DNA of 64,000 nucleotides from Linum tenue (taxonomy: Eukaryota; Streptophyta; Magnoliopsida; Malpighiales; Linaceae). The notes beneath the pieces were generated by a model. That model was not told where the DNA came from. It saw nothing but the letters and a program-made list of their open reading frames with translations, and did no database searches. The position numbers were made by a program, and so were the translations under genes. The DNA lies in contig CAMGYJ010000004.1 in assembly GCA_946122785.1 (NCBI GenBank), positions 22,391,684 to 22,455,683 of the forward strand, given 5' to 3'. Within the stretch, counting starts at the first letter, position 1. The number at the start of each line of letters is the position of its first letter. Shown here piece after piece: positions 1-11,889 of the stretch.

Positions 1-242
1 AATAAAATTGAGTGTTTCTTGTTTGCATGGATTAGTAAAGAGGCATAATTTCTTGCTTTTCAATCAGTTGCCTTTTTTTTTTTTTTTTGGTCTTATCCTA
101 TGGAAGTTCTAACCTTGTTTCCAGCTAACTACAGTCTGAGAAAAGGTTGAAAGAAGTCATCTCTTTTTATCTTCGTAAAGCAGTAATAAAATTTGTACTC
201 CTTTGTACTGAGTGATAGCTTAATCGTCCAATGTTTCACCAG

Positions 243-3138
243 GGGCTTCGGTAATTCTTGCCGAATTGGCAATGGAGGCTGGCCTACCAGATGGTGTTCT
301 GAACATTGTCCATGGCACCAACGTATGTACATAGTGGTCAGATTCTCTACCGCTTCTAGCTTTCTATCCTGAATCTTGATACTCTTTGGAAATGAATAAT
401 AAGAAAAACTGAAAGTGTGAAATATGTCAAGGGTCGTCGTAGTGTTCAAATTTCAGAATATGGTAAGCAAATTTTCTGGCTTGTACTAATCTGTGACGCT
501 CAACTGTGGTGGGCCTTATTCTGACTGTGGATATTCCTCACTATGCTCCAAAGATGAACTGCCGATTTCTCAATAGTGATCAACATATGCATTCTTCTGC
601 CATAAAATTTCCCCCCGTCAACTCTTTCTCTTTGATGCGGGATATTGTCAATGCTATTTGTGATGAAGAGGATATCAAAGCTGTTTCCTTTGTTGGTTCT
701 AATATGGTAAGTCATTGTTGCGAGTCAATGATTAAGTTCTTATATAAGTCTTGGATATATGCTCCTACTTCCTTGATAGTTGAAGCACGACATATGTACT
801 GTATTTTTTTGTAAGAGAAACACAAAGATAGTGTGATACCTTTTGATCTGTCTTATTCTGACCCTGCTTCTCAACTAATTGGTATTTCAATTTTCCAAAA
901 GATCCAGCAGACTTATTTTGTGTTGTATCAGCTTTTCATTTTGTCCCTTGTGATAGGTTGACAACACATTTCAGTCCCTAATATTTTGTGGTTCCCTTCA
1001 TTTTGGATATAGCTGTTATTGTGCTTTCAAGATTGCTGCTTTCAGTCCCTAAGACACTTGTTGCTATTTGTAAATTTATATCGTTCTACATCTCATCTTA
1101 CTTTTGTGCTACTAAATCAAAAGGCAGGCATGCACATCTATACAAGAGCATCTGCTGCAGGAAAGCGCGTTCAGGTTGGCTCAATTCATTCACAATAGAC
1201 TTTTGTCTCTTCTTCACAGTGCTTTAAACTGTTTGGCACGATTCTGTGTCGGATTAAATGCGTATTTTGTTTTTTATGCTGTTCAGTCCAATATGGGTGC
1301 AAAAAATCACGCAATAGTGATGCCTGACGCCAACATTGACGCTACTATAAATGCTTTGGTTGCTGCTGGTTTTGGTGCTGCTGGTCAGAGGTGCATGGCA
1401 CTGAGCACAGTAGTTTTTGTTGGCGATTCAAAACCATGGTATACTATGCAACTCCTGTAAGTTTTATTCTCATTTTATTTTTGAGCATAAATTGTTAATG
1501 CTCTTTGTTTCTTCCAGGTTGAATAGACTTGTACAGTCTGCAAAAGCTTTGAAAGTAAATTCAGGAACAGAACCCGATGCTGACCTAGGTCCAGTAATTA
1601 GCAAGCAGGTATTACTCTTGATCTTTTTCAAGTCTGCGCCTGATGTGAAGTTGATTCTTGAACTCATCATCTTCATTGTATTATGAGTGGTTTGGTTGAT
1701 GATGCTCCTAAATATTTATTCCCTTATTGCGTGTATACTGAATTTACTGTGCTATTAATCTTCTATCTTTACAGTCCAAGGAACGGATACACAGATTAAT
1801 TCAAAGTGGTGTCGAAAGTGGTGCCGAGCTAGTACTTGATGGGAGAAATATAGTGGTATCTTCATCCGTAGTTCATGCTCTCTTCTATCCATTTTATCCT
1901 TCCCGAGTAGCAGAAACCTCTGAGCTTCTTTTTTCAAAGATGGGCGCCTTGTGCTTTATTTGGTCAATTAATGCTAGATTAGCTGAGAGATATTTTACCC
2001 AGCTTATTGGTTTCTTTGTGTGGGTAATAGGTTCCAGGGTATGAGAATGGCAACTTTGTTGGTCCAACCATCTTAGCAGGTGTCAGACCAGATATGGAGT
2101 GCTACAAGGTACAGGTTGCATTTTGACTAGTTGAATTTTCACGAAAAGCAGTTTTTCCCCCCCTCATACTGTACCATCTCATCCGGGAAAAACACTGCAC
2201 ATTGCCAAATGCATTTGATATGGAAAAAAATTTGGTAGAAGATTTGATGATTCTACTGGTTTGAAACATTCTGCTTCCAGGAGGAAATCTTTGGCCCAGT
2301 TCTAATCTGCATGGAGGTGAGTGAAGCTAACTTCTTCACTTCTTCAGTTTCTCTCTAGTAACACCTTCGGTGGATTGATGACTGATGATTTACTCGTTTC
2401 ACTTGTTTGTTATCTGGTTGTTAGGCTGACAGCTTTGAAGAAGCAATCAGTATTGTGAATAGAAACAAGTATCGTTTCCTTAATTTGCTTCCCTCTTTCC
2501 TTTCTCATTTGATGTATCTTTACCTAAGCATCTTAGCTCACCTGTGGAAACTTAATTTCGTGGCAGATACGGTAATGGAGGTTCCATCTTTACCACAGCA
2601 GGTGCTGCTGCGCGGAAGTTCCAGACCGAAATAGAGTGTGGACAGGTAAAATTAAAGCTTTAAAATCTTCCATTTACTGCCGTTCAAGTGTTACGTCCTC
2701 AATACTCCACAGAACTTGAACTGTCTTTAAGCACAACCTGGTTTCAATACTTGATCTTTGGACTAGTAGTTCAGGAATTGACATGATGTTTGTGCGATTG
2801 ATTTAATCTTTTCCCCCACTACTGTATTCTTAGGTTGGTATCAATGTTCCCATCCCGGTTCCATTGCCCTTTTTCTCCTTTACTGGCAATAAAGCGTCAT
2901 TTGCTGGAGATCTGAATTTCTATGGTAATTCAATCCCTTTCTCCAAAAACTTCTTAATACCTGATTACATTATAGCCCGAGATGGCAGCATATTGAGGGT
3001 GGATGTTTATGTCGTGTGAATTTGGTTACAGGCAAGGCAGGAGTGAGCTTTTACACACAGATGAAAACAGTAACCCAACAATGGAAGGATTTGCCAGATG
3101 GAAGTGGAATTTCACTCGCAATGCCTACTTCTCAGTAG
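243..3138 (+). CDS. ALDH6B2: Methylmalonate-semialdehyde dehydrogenase (acylating), mitochondrial, 3' part
   Basis: The ALDH6 family oxidises methylmalonate and malonate semialdehydes to acyl-CoA in mitochondria, in valine and thymine breakdown. Twelve coding exons can be read: 243-322, 641-706, 1124-1174, 1287-1438, 1518-1608, 1775-1855, 2031-2108, 2281-2316, 2425-2468, 2567-2645, 2834-2924 and 3032-3138 (TAG stop). They give about 318 residues in one continuous frame. The N-terminal part, including the transit peptide, lies left of the window. Diagnostic blocks are [22 protein letters not shown], the catalytic-cysteine motif GQRCMALS (Cys codon 1392-1394), [25 protein letters not shown] and the C-terminus MPTSQ. 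Blocks and spacing match the plant family closely. All introns are GT-AG except at exon 2, whose expected acceptor at 639-640 reads GG. The residue after FVGSN is Met where the Arabidopsis protein, as I recall it, has Thr. Family identity is near certain. Whether this allele is functional is open. Confidence 0.93.
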
Positions 3139-3620
3139 CAATATAAAATTAGTTATATGCTGTCTGTGACTGACTGGCTCTCTTCGCACACCTTTCTTTT
3201 TCTTCACCGGCCTACCCTTCTCTTCAACGTTTTAGGTCTGAGTTGTGTTTTCTGTTGAAGCTGTAAATAACTTCGTCCAAGTTGAACCGTCGTTTAGAAT
3301 TTTGCAATAATTCAGCCGCCTGTCTTACATTGTTTTGCCATTTTTTTACTTCAGTTTCTGCTTGTGGGTGAGCTTTCGAAATTCAAACGGTAGTTTGATA
3401 ACATCTAAATAGTTATATTTTATGTCAGGTTTTTAGGCGTTTAATGCTAGGTGTAGCTGTTTGGAAATATTTCATGAACAAGCACGATTTTGGTTGATTT
3501 AGGTATGAATTGGGTATTTGGGGGCCAAGTGTAGAGACAAGGACCATGAAGATTGGAGTCTCACGGTTGAGGCTGGCCGTGAAACGGTTTACCAGATTCA
3601 TGGCCCAGGAGGCTTGAATA
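3139..3620. other. Dehydrogenase 3' UTR and downstream spacer
   Basis: This is AT-rich sequence following the dehydrogenase stop. It should hold the 3' UTR; an AATAA-type signal is present near 3305. I see no further gene in it. Confidence 0.4.
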
Positions 3621-3624
3621 GGGG

Positions 3625-3835
3625 GTGTCAGTTCGGGTCGGGTTCGGTTACCCGAACCGAAACCGAAAAAATCCGAAAACTCGAAACCGAAAACCACTAA
3701 AACCGAACCCGAATTCGATAAGGACTTGCGAGTTCCGGTTACCCGAAACCCGAAAATTCCTTATTGGGTTCGATTCGATGAAAGCAAAACCGAAACTCGA
3801 AAAACCCGAACGCCTAAGAATACGGGCTGAGTTCT
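3625..3835. repeat. Degenerate CCGAA/CCCGAA low-complexity repeat
   Basis: It begins GGGGGTGTCAGTTCGGGTCG and continues as irregular CCGAAACC and ACCCGAA units. The opening resembles the GGTGTCA-type termini and ACCCG-rich subterminal sequence of the hAT-like element at 57048-58478. A matching inverted right end and a target-site duplication were not found, so this is probably one end of a decayed element. Confidence 0.45.
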
Positions 3836-3839
3836 ATTA

Positions 3840-4105
3840 CAGAGTGAACTCCCTCCGACTGTAAATGCTATAACAAAATTGATTTGAGAAGATCATATCG
3901 CTCCCAAGCTTCATGTAACAATTCTCTAGCTCCTTGTTTGAAGGTGAAGATCTCTCTTCAAAGTAGAGAAGCTTTTTGATGGCGGCAGATGATGAATTTC
4001 TCATAAGAGGGGGTGGTTGGTTGGCAAACCAGTCCTTAGTTATTCCATTCAACGAGAATAAGAACAACCTTAGTCGGATAGCATCTTGAGTAAACCCAAC
4101 CAACT
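3840..4105 (-). pseudogene. Retrotransposon gag fragment
   Basis: The minus-strand frame contains AIRLRLFLFSLNG followed by KDWFANQPPP. This resembles the IRLRLFPFSL...W block of Ty3/gypsy (Athila/Tat-type) gag proteins. Only about 85 codons remain, and the Tourist MITE lies just downstream in + coordinates. It is a relic with no evidence of function. Confidence 0.5.
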
Positions 4106-4190
4106 TAATTCCATAGATAAAGAGGAGGAAATATTATACATGAGTGTGCGAGTCCTCCTCGTCTTCCAAACCATGGAATTCAATATTATA

Positions 4191-4779
4191 TTAGGGTGCG
4201 TTTGGATAAGTGTATTTTAAATGTAAGGTATTTGAAATACTAACATTTGAAATGGATGTATTTGAAGTATTAGCATTTGAAATACATGTAATTCAAATTC
4301 ATTGTTTGGATACTCATTTGTAATTTGTTTGTATTTTTGTATTTATGATTTTCAATTTCAATTTTTAATTTTCTGGTCACTTACTACAAATTTTGGTAAA
4401 TTACAGTTTGGTAACCAAAATTATTTTTTCTTACAATTTAGTACCTAAACTTCTAAAATTTTACAAAAAGGTCCTGAAATTTTGATGGTAAAATTACATT
4501 TTGGTACCTTTATATGTTTTGCCTCACACTATAGTACCTAAACTTTTTATATTTTACCAATAGGTCCATTCTTTTGTTAGGAGGTATTTCAAATCACTAG
4601 TTGTTGAAATGTATTTGAAGTTGACAAAAAATACACTAGACATGTATTTGGAAATCACCCCATGAATTTGACACAAATCCAAATACCAAATGTAATTAAT
4701 ATCCAAACACATGATTTGGTATTTGAAAATCCAAATCACAAATACCAAATCCAAATCCTAGTATCCAAACACACCCTTA
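4191..4779. mobile_element. Tourist-like MITE (PIF/Harbinger)
   Basis: The 583-bp element at 4194-4776 starts GGGTGCGTTTGGATA and ends TATCCAAACACACCC, an inverted repeat with one difference. It is flanked on both sides by TTA (4191-4193 and 4777-4779), the 3-bp duplication typical of PIF/Harbinger. The interior is AT-rich, non-coding and rich in 'ATTTGAAAT' phrases that run inverted between the two halves. Confidence 0.8.
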
Positions 4780-4943
4780 GTGGAATACTGAATCATGGTT
4801 ATTACACTCGTCTTTATATTCAAAGTGAGGTTCTATGAATGTTTGTTTGGAGTTTGGATATCGTCACTTGTGGAGGTGGCTTTTGGCCACCAAAACTATC
4901 CATTCCATTCACACATGACATAGCTACACACATTTAGCAAACA

Positions 4944-5513
4944 CCCGTGAACAAGGGCGGAGCTAGGATTTTGTGTTTGGGGGCCGAAAATGTTTCGTAT
5001 ACTATCGTAACTAGACAAAAATTAAAATAATTATAGAACTATATAAATAAATTAATTTCGTGAATTATCAAAATATACGACATGTTTTGTCAAATAATTA
5101 GATTGACATTGTTGTTAAACTTATCGGGTGGAATTTTTCCATTAAAGCTATAAATTGTAAAAAACTCCAACCAAAAAATTGACATAAGTGGGGTCATGTC
5201 AAATAATTAGATTGACATTGTTGTTAAACTTATGGGGGGAATTTTTCCATTAAAGTTATAAATTGTAAAAAACTCCAACCAAAAAATTGACATAAGTGGG
5301 GATTGAACCACTGACCTGCCGAATACAGAACCACTACAACTCCACTACGGTAATCAGCTTCTATAGATACATTTTAACCCGTGGCCATTATTATAAAACC
5401 TGTATTTACTTCGTAATTTTCAGAATACTCGTACATTCTTTCATGATTTTCGAAATTCTCGGGGGGGCCGGGGCCCCCCTTAGGCCCTGTGTAGCTCCGC
5501 CCCTGCCCGTGAA
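4944..5513. mobile_element. Non-autonomous hAT element
   Basis: The 554-bp element at 4952-5505 begins CAAGGGCGGAGCTA and ends TAGCTCCGCCCCTG. Both flanks carry the 8-bp duplication CCCGTGAA (4944-4951 and 5506-5513), the hAT signature. There is no transposase. The interior holds a 109-bp tandem duplication and, on the minus strand near its right end, a pair of tRNA-like promoter-box sequences. Confidence 0.85.
5089..5306. repeat. 109-bp tandem duplication inside the hAT element
   Basis: Two head-to-tail copies (5089-5197 and about 5198-5306) share the text from GTCAAATAATTAGATTGAC to GACATAAGTGGGG with a few substitutions. The duplication lies wholly within the hAT element and probably arose before or during its amplification. 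Confidence 0.85.
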
Positions 5514-5597
5514 TGCAAAAGGGGCAAACCAACAACAAAAATAAAGTGCAAGTAAATGGTTAAATAGTAACTACACCCTTTACACAATAATCGAATT

Positions 5598-7080
5598 GGT
5601 CCCCGACAGCGGCGCCAAAAACATAATTCGCTATTTAAGTGATAAAACTAGGTTGTAAACTATTCTAACTACCCCAACCTAGGACAAGTGCATCCTAACT
5701 TGGCGAGGTAATATAGAGGTGACCCTCGAAGTCATATTCTGACGAGTTATCGGATTTGTCACTACTTCATTACTACCTAACCAATCTATTGGTTGGTAGA
5801 ATATGTTACTCAAACACAAAGGAAACTAAATTACACTTAGGAACTAATGCAATAGAGATGAGGTACTTGGGATGGGTATCCCCCTACCTCTATCATGCAA
5901 TTGAGTGAAAGTAACCTTCATGTACTCCCCTAATCGTTTTATGATGCAAGAACCTTCTAGGCTAGTACCTAAGTTTTTTTTTTCATGCTGTTAGTCAATG
6001 GTCATGCAACCAACAAATCCTTAGAGCTTGAGGCCTAGATTATTAAATTGGGGACTACCTCAATGGCAAATGAGACTTCAATTAAATGGTCATGCAATTA
6101 AATCTTATACTAATTTATGTGAGTTCTAATCTCAACCTTAGGGGATGGTCGCCTCACTTAGGTCAAGAACAATCAATCAATCACCTTTACTAAAGTAAGT
6201 GACTGGCATAATCAAACATCTAATAATCATAACAAGTAATTAGGGTTCGTACGTACCAATTCCATCCACATTCAATTATATAATTGAGCTAGGGCTCAAC
6301 TTACCAAAATACAAGGGATTTTAGCCCATTAATGGAGGAGAAGAAGAAAACAAGAGGGGGGAAGAGAAGATTTATCTTCTTCTTATTGAATTGCAACCTT
6401 CTCTTTGACTCTGGGATGGATTCTTCGTTCCTTTGCTCCCTTTGCTCTTCCTATGTGTTTCCTCTCACTAAAAGCTGCCAAAACCACAATTTCTCACTAT
6501 AGATTGAATCCCCTTCGTCAAGTGCTGAAAATGGGATTTTATAGCAAAATCTGGTGTACGTGTCACGGCCACAGGGCATGAATAAATGGTCATGGTGGTG
6601 ACCTTGGCCGTAACCTGGAAAATGACATAAAATTGTAATTTTTTTCTACGTCATGACTTCGTTCACAAGCGCTAAGATCCTTGTCTCGATCTTTGAGTAC
6701 ACGACCGTGATCCCCCAATCGAAGCCATAGTTTTATGTGTTTTGGGCATTTCATCGAGCACTTGATGGGCGACATTCAAACTACACAAATTCATAAAGAT
6801 AGGCCCCACTAAGGCCTCCAAACACACATACATTCTATGATCCCATTCTACTAACCATGCCATACCCTAGCCATAAGTAGCTTAATTGGTAGGCTAAACT
6901 AGCACACATCCTCAACACAAACAATTGCAACCTTTCCTTAAGCAACTAGTTAGTCACTAACAAGCATTCATATAATAATTGACATAAAACGGATTCATTC
7001 ACTAGCTAAAACTAAAAAAAAAATTACTAAAAGCAAAATAAAAAATGCAAGTTTTATTTTCGAAAAGTAAGGAAATGCAA
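5598..7080 (-). mobile_element. LTR-retrotransposon 5' end: primer-binding site plus LTR-like sequence
   Basis: Read on the minus strand, 5617-5598 is TGGCGCCGCTGTCGGGGACC, the usual primer-binding-site type of Athila/Tat-like elements. Sequence to the right (5637 to about 6960) should then be the 5' LTR. It shares landmarks with the solo LTR at 7513-8958: an AATTG...TAGGG...CCCATCCC block, an 'AACCCTAAT' block and paired CACGGCC/GGCCGT motifs. The LTR outer end could not be fixed. The interior to the left has been lost or broken by the hAT and Tourist insertions. Confidence 0.55.
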
Positions 7081-7123
7081 ACCGGTTGTCAGGGTACCTC
7101 CCAACTAGTGCGTCTTTCAAGTC

Positions 7124-9501
7124 TTATCGCCTGACACTTATCTTCAAGTATTCGGTCCAACTTAGAACCTCCTCGAAGTTGAGGTTTTCGTTGGTGAGGT
7201 GGTGGCTCAAGTCACGAGCATTGGACGAGTCCATGATTGAGGGCTCGTGAACTTGAATCATCACGAGGCTCCACCCATGAGACCTCTCCTTCTTTCCTTC
7301 ATCCTTTTTCTCTTTGCCCCACGCCATGTAGTGCATACTGGATTGTCTTCCATCGCATCCACCAAGAGGAATCGTCGATGGTTTGGCCTTAGCTTGGCAA
7401 AAAGCCGCAAATGGGTCCTTCTCCAAAAGTGCATCGAGATCGAGTGGAAAGCTTTGATAGCACTTGTAATTTGTTGAAGCTTCATCCACCACGATCTCGT
7501 GCTCATCATGGATGATTCGGGCCTAATTGTGCACAATTTATCCCCGTTTCCCTTGGGCGTTTATGGAATTTGTGCTCCTAAAAGGGTGGTTTTACGCTAG
7601 GTTTCTTGTGTTTCAGTGTGTTTCAGGATCTAACAGGTGAAACCAGCCCCAGAGTCGGAAGTTGGAAGAAAAGGAGCAAAGACCGGGCAAAGAGAGTGAT
7701 TTAGGCCATGTTCATGGTTTCCCATTGGAGTTCACGGTCTTCTAAGGCCGTGAACTGGAACCATAAACCATGAACCGCGAAGCGTCCAGGGCATTTTCAG
7801 AGGTTATTGATTCCGAGTGAGTTCACGGTCACCAAGACCGTGAACTTTGACTGCAAAGCGTGAACTCAAGTGAGTGAAGTGGTGCATTTTGACACAACAC
7901 TCCGAGTTCACGAACGCGTTGAGGAGTTCATAGTCGTGCACTGAAGCCGTGCATTGGGCCCGATCCTAGTATATAATGTGAGCTGAAAGGAAGAGAGAGG
8001 GAGAGCTTAGTGTGAGAAAGCATCTTCTTCTTCAGAATTTAGAGAAAGAAAGGACGAACCAAAGAAGAAGCGAGGCTAGGGTTTGCTCCAACTGGTGAAT
8101 TGGGAAGAATCTCCCAAGATAAGACCAACACAAGATCAAAGGAGAGTGGAGGCATCACCATGATGGTTTCTATTCTTTCTTTTGTGTTCTCCCCCTTTTA
8201 GCATGGAGTAGTTTCCTACTTCACTTGGGTATTGTGAAACCCTAATTATATGCCATGTAGTTGTTGTGTGAATTAAATTATTGTTTATGGGTGTTGTTTA
8301 ATTTAATGATTGAGGTATTTTCATGATGATTGTGTATGTTCGTGTTTGGCAATATAATTGGCCATTCTAACCTAGGTTAGAGGGGAAACCCCCCTTTCCA
8401 AAGAGGCTCAATTGAGTTGGGAGTCCTTGAGATTTTCAAGCCACCTACCTAGGTTAATGTAGGGCAAACCTCTATCTTGAATTAAACGACTAGGTTAATC
8501 GTGTTTAAGCCGTCCAACCACCGGTTTGAGGGAGAAGGTAAGTCAACCCTCAATTGCCTTAACCGAGAGGGCTACTCTAGTAGCCTATAATGTATCCCTT
8601 GGTTTAGCAATTGAGAGTTTGGTCTTCGACCATAGTTGCACTTCCTAGCCATTCACGATTACCTTGCGCATAACGACCCATTCGAGTCCACAAGCTATGG
8701 TAGTATTTAGGGGGAAGCAACACCCAAGTGATCCTTCTCATCTAGAGCTTTCAAACCATTTACCTTTGATTTGTTTTAATTTAATCATTATAGTTTTCAA
8801 CCAAAAACCAATCCACTAGATAATGTTTCACACAATTGAAGTAGGGTACATGTACCCACCCGGGTTGAAATTTAAACATACTTTCCCTATATTTCACCCA
8901 TCTAAGGTTTATACTTGGGCCTTAGGTGGGATTTTGTTGTGATATTCGGGATGAGTCAATGGACACTATTTGCTTCTTCAACCTCCTTTCCTTTTTCTTC
9001 AAATGGTAGGAGATGATTGTGAACAAGTCGTACACATGCTTGCTCAACAATCTCTTCTAGTCTCTCTATTTTTTGGAGAAACTCCTCTTTTGACCGTAGG
9101 AAAGATGAGTCGCTAGGAGTGGTGGTTGAGGATTCCACATCAGAGCATGCTTTGGTATACCGGGTGAACTGCTCCACCGAAATCTCCAATTGGCTCTTTG
9201 TTTCTTGTGGAGTGTAGCAAGGTATTTCTACAATTGAGGATGCTCTCTCAGAACCCTGAGCAAACCGATCCACCAAGAGTTCCAATTCTCTTCTTGGCTC
9301 CGGTCGTTGGAAGAAGTCTTCTTGGAATGGGGAAGCCTCTTCATATCCCCATTGGTATGGTTCTTCTTCTTGGAAGGGGGTTGGTAATAGAACCCAAACC
9401 CTTGACTTCCACCATCTAGATTGTTCCGTGAAGCTTCGGGGTAACCATCTTTGGGTATTGATGAATACCCCCCACACTTTGGTGATGTCATGAGAATCCA
9501 T
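7124..9501 (-). pseudogene. Retrotransposon ORF of unknown type, split by a solo LTR
   Basis: Two minus-strand frames, 9501-8964 and 7507-7124, flank the solo LTR. When the LTR and one copy of its duplicated target are ignored, the reading frame runs on without a break. The N-terminus reads MDSHDITKVWG and lies about 230 bp from a degenerate primer-binding site at about 9720-9746. The product is acidic and Gln/Glu-rich, with a coiled-coil-like EEFLQKIERLEEIVEQA stretch near the middle. After the stop comes GGGAGGTACCC (minus strand, about 7105), a post-ORF landmark also seen after the Athila-like ORF near 60960. I recognise no enzymatic domain. It resembles the leader protein of a non-autonomous LTR element. 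Confidence 0.5.
7508..8963 (+). mobile_element. Solo LTR (Athila-like family)
   Basis: The 1446-bp LTR at 7513-8958 starts TGATTCGGGCCTAATTG and ends GATGAGTCA, with TG...CA termini. It is flanked by the 5-bp duplication ATGGA (7508-7512 and 8959-8963), so it is a clean solo LTR left by LTR-LTR recombination. It is homologous to the LTR at 55052-56598: both have the same opening, the 'GGTTTTACGCTAGGTT' block, repeated GTTCACGGTC/GACCGTGAAC hairpins and a 'GTGAAACCCTAA' block. Confidence 0.88.
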
Positions 9502-9719
9502 GATTCAAAAGCGTCTACACAAACAAAAACACTAAAAAGAAAATCAAACACACACAACCACCTTTCGGGAGAAGAGTGGGTGAAAAACAAATCACAAAAA
9601 GAAACAAACGGGAAAATAACAAAAACATATAAAAAACACAAACAAGAACGTGAAATAAAACAAAACACACTAAACAAGATGAAGACTAACTAACAAATTA
9701 ATGGTTTTATACTAGTTAC

Positions 9720-10242
9720 CAAGGTTCCGCGACAATAGCACCAAAAAGCTTGATCACTTCAATACGTGCAGGTTTTTGCCAAAGGTTTGCACGTTAGAGG
9801 TTTAGAACTCGTAGTACCTTAGAGGACTAATCCATAAAGGAGGGAAGAAGATACATGGTAGAAATAGAAGAAGACTTGAAGTTGGGGAAGATCCTCCTTG
9901 CTCCTAGAACCTCCTTCTTCTCCTTCTCTTTTCCTTACTTCAGCTTCTATCTCTCTTATTTCTCTAGAACCAGAAAATTATATCAAAATTAGCTCAACTC
10001 AAAAGGGAGAAAGGGGTCTTCTATATCTAGGCCACGATCTTCAATTCCTGCCCCTTCTCTACACTTGTGACTTTGTTTTGTACCTAATTTGCACAAATTG
10101 ACTAATACACCCTAAAATCACATCGAAGTCAAATAGGAATGCAATAAGATGTATTTGATGATGTTCAAGCATTTAAGCACATGAATTGGCACAAAACACG
10201 CCTCAATATGTAGGGTAAATAGCACCAATTTTGGTGTTATCA
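9720..10242 (-). mobile_element. 5' LTR and degenerate primer-binding site of the split-ORF element
   Basis: The minus-strand LTR runs from 10242 (TGATAACACCAAAATTGG) to 9751 (GAAGTGATCA), 492 bp with TG...CA ends. Next comes TTTTTGGTGCTATTGTCGCGG, a decayed form of the TTTTTGGCGCCGTTGCCGG-type primer-binding site. The split ORF begins about 220 bp further on. No matching 3' LTR was found in the window, so the target duplication cannot be checked. Confidence 0.65.
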
Positions 10243-11880
10243 GATAATATGAAATCTTATCTTCGAGTAAATTTTTTTTATATCATTATGGCAATATCAT
10301 ATGATGATATGATAGTTGTATGATTGTATTGTCAGTCTTACCATAGTGTTAAGATCATGATATAACAGTGATAAGATTACAACAAACATGTATTTTTAAT
10401 AACTATTTTTAGTTGCTCAAAATGTAGCAAAAATTATATCACTATGTAAATCATAATTAATGAGTCTTTCTATGCAAAAAAATATATTTTAACTCTTACT
10501 AGATAAAATATTTTAAAGTTAGAGACCAAATGATAATATTACAATGATAATGTTACAATCAACACGTGTTTGAGGGCTAGTTTTTCCCTCAATATACACC
10601 AAAATAGATATCATTGGGTAGCTAATGATTCATGTGTTCTTTCTATGCAATTTTTTTATATGACCAGTTTAAACAAATGATATATGACCTTAAGGCTGGT
10701 AGTTGGTCGGTAATCGTTTTAGCCGATAACCGGTTAACGGTATATCGAACCAAGATGAATGGCTGTCGACTATCGAGACCAGGAAATAATCGGTTAACTG
10801 ACTAACCGGCTAGCCGGTTACCGGTTACCAACCCACTTAATATGATAGAGTAGAGATTGTATCATGTTTGTAGGTTCTCTCGTCAAGGAAGTCTTCCTCT
10901 TCCTTGGATATTTGGAGATTTTCAGAGAGGATATCTATAGCTTGTATTGCCCCCTTCTCTTGGGATTTTATTTTGAGAGACAAGAATGAGTTTTTGGTTC
11001 ATCCCAAAACGGTATATTGAGGAGTTCTTTTTGTGAAGTGGTAGCGACTACATGGGTTTTCTTATCACGTAAGTTGTTTGTGGATATTGGTTGGTAGAAA
11101 TATTGCCTTTTTGCGATTGGTTATGACTTCGGATAACATAGAAAGGGGCATCTAGTTGTAAGTCCCATAATGTTTTTTTGTTGTTGTTTTTGAATTTTTT
11201 TCATGTTTGTGGGACTCGCTTGACTTCGTTATGCCCCCTATGGGTTTCACTAATTCTTCCACTGAGCACAAGCACCAAAATGTTATGCTTTGTCTTGATG
11301 GCCGACAACATGAGTGTCTCTCTTGATGGCTTGGCTAATTGGATAGTTTTTCAAACACTATTTTGGTGACGGGATTCGGCTAAATGTGACAAGATTCTTA
11401 AAATAGCCTGGTGTCGTATCCCCACTACATCCTTTGACTATCATCTCACATGATTTACGGACACTAGGGGGGTGTTTATATACTCAACATAAGTTGGGAT
11501 TTTGTACTCTCAACACCCGTGGGGTGTTCAAATCTTGACACCAGTAGGGCGTTCGTAATCTCTCAACACCAGTAGGGTGTTCTTGGTTGTTTGGTACGAT
11601 AATCCCATGGCTTAACTTGAACACATGAAATTGATTTATGATTTGTTTCAGAGAATTCAAGTCAAAATCCGTGAAATAGATTTTTATCATTTGGAAAGAT
11701 AGGGACCATTGATGCGAAATCCGAAATCAAGATTGACAATTATCACAAAATGTTCCGAGAAGGTAGACAAGTGAGTAACATTATATTTATTTTGATGAAA
11801 GCAAAAGGTGATACATCTTTATCGTGGAGAACTATCTCAACATTTAGTTGGGGTTATGCTTATTGACTTCCACGAGTCTG
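10243..11880. other. Gene-free repeat-rich spacer
   Basis: No convincing gene was seen. 10690-10840 is a degenerate CCGGTTAACCGGTTA-type inverted/low-complexity repeat. About 10850-11400 reads like a frame-broken coding relic that I cannot identify. 11500-11590 holds three short units of the form CAACACCagtaGGGTGTTC. 11700-11880 leads into the gag remnant to the right. Confidence 0.4.
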
Positions 11881-11889
11881 CAGCTGGTT

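Noticed and set aside
10690..10840. CCGGTTAACCGG-type block as a transposon with inverted ends
   Set aside because: The two ends are only loosely inverted and no target duplication was found, so it is kept as a low-complexity repeat.
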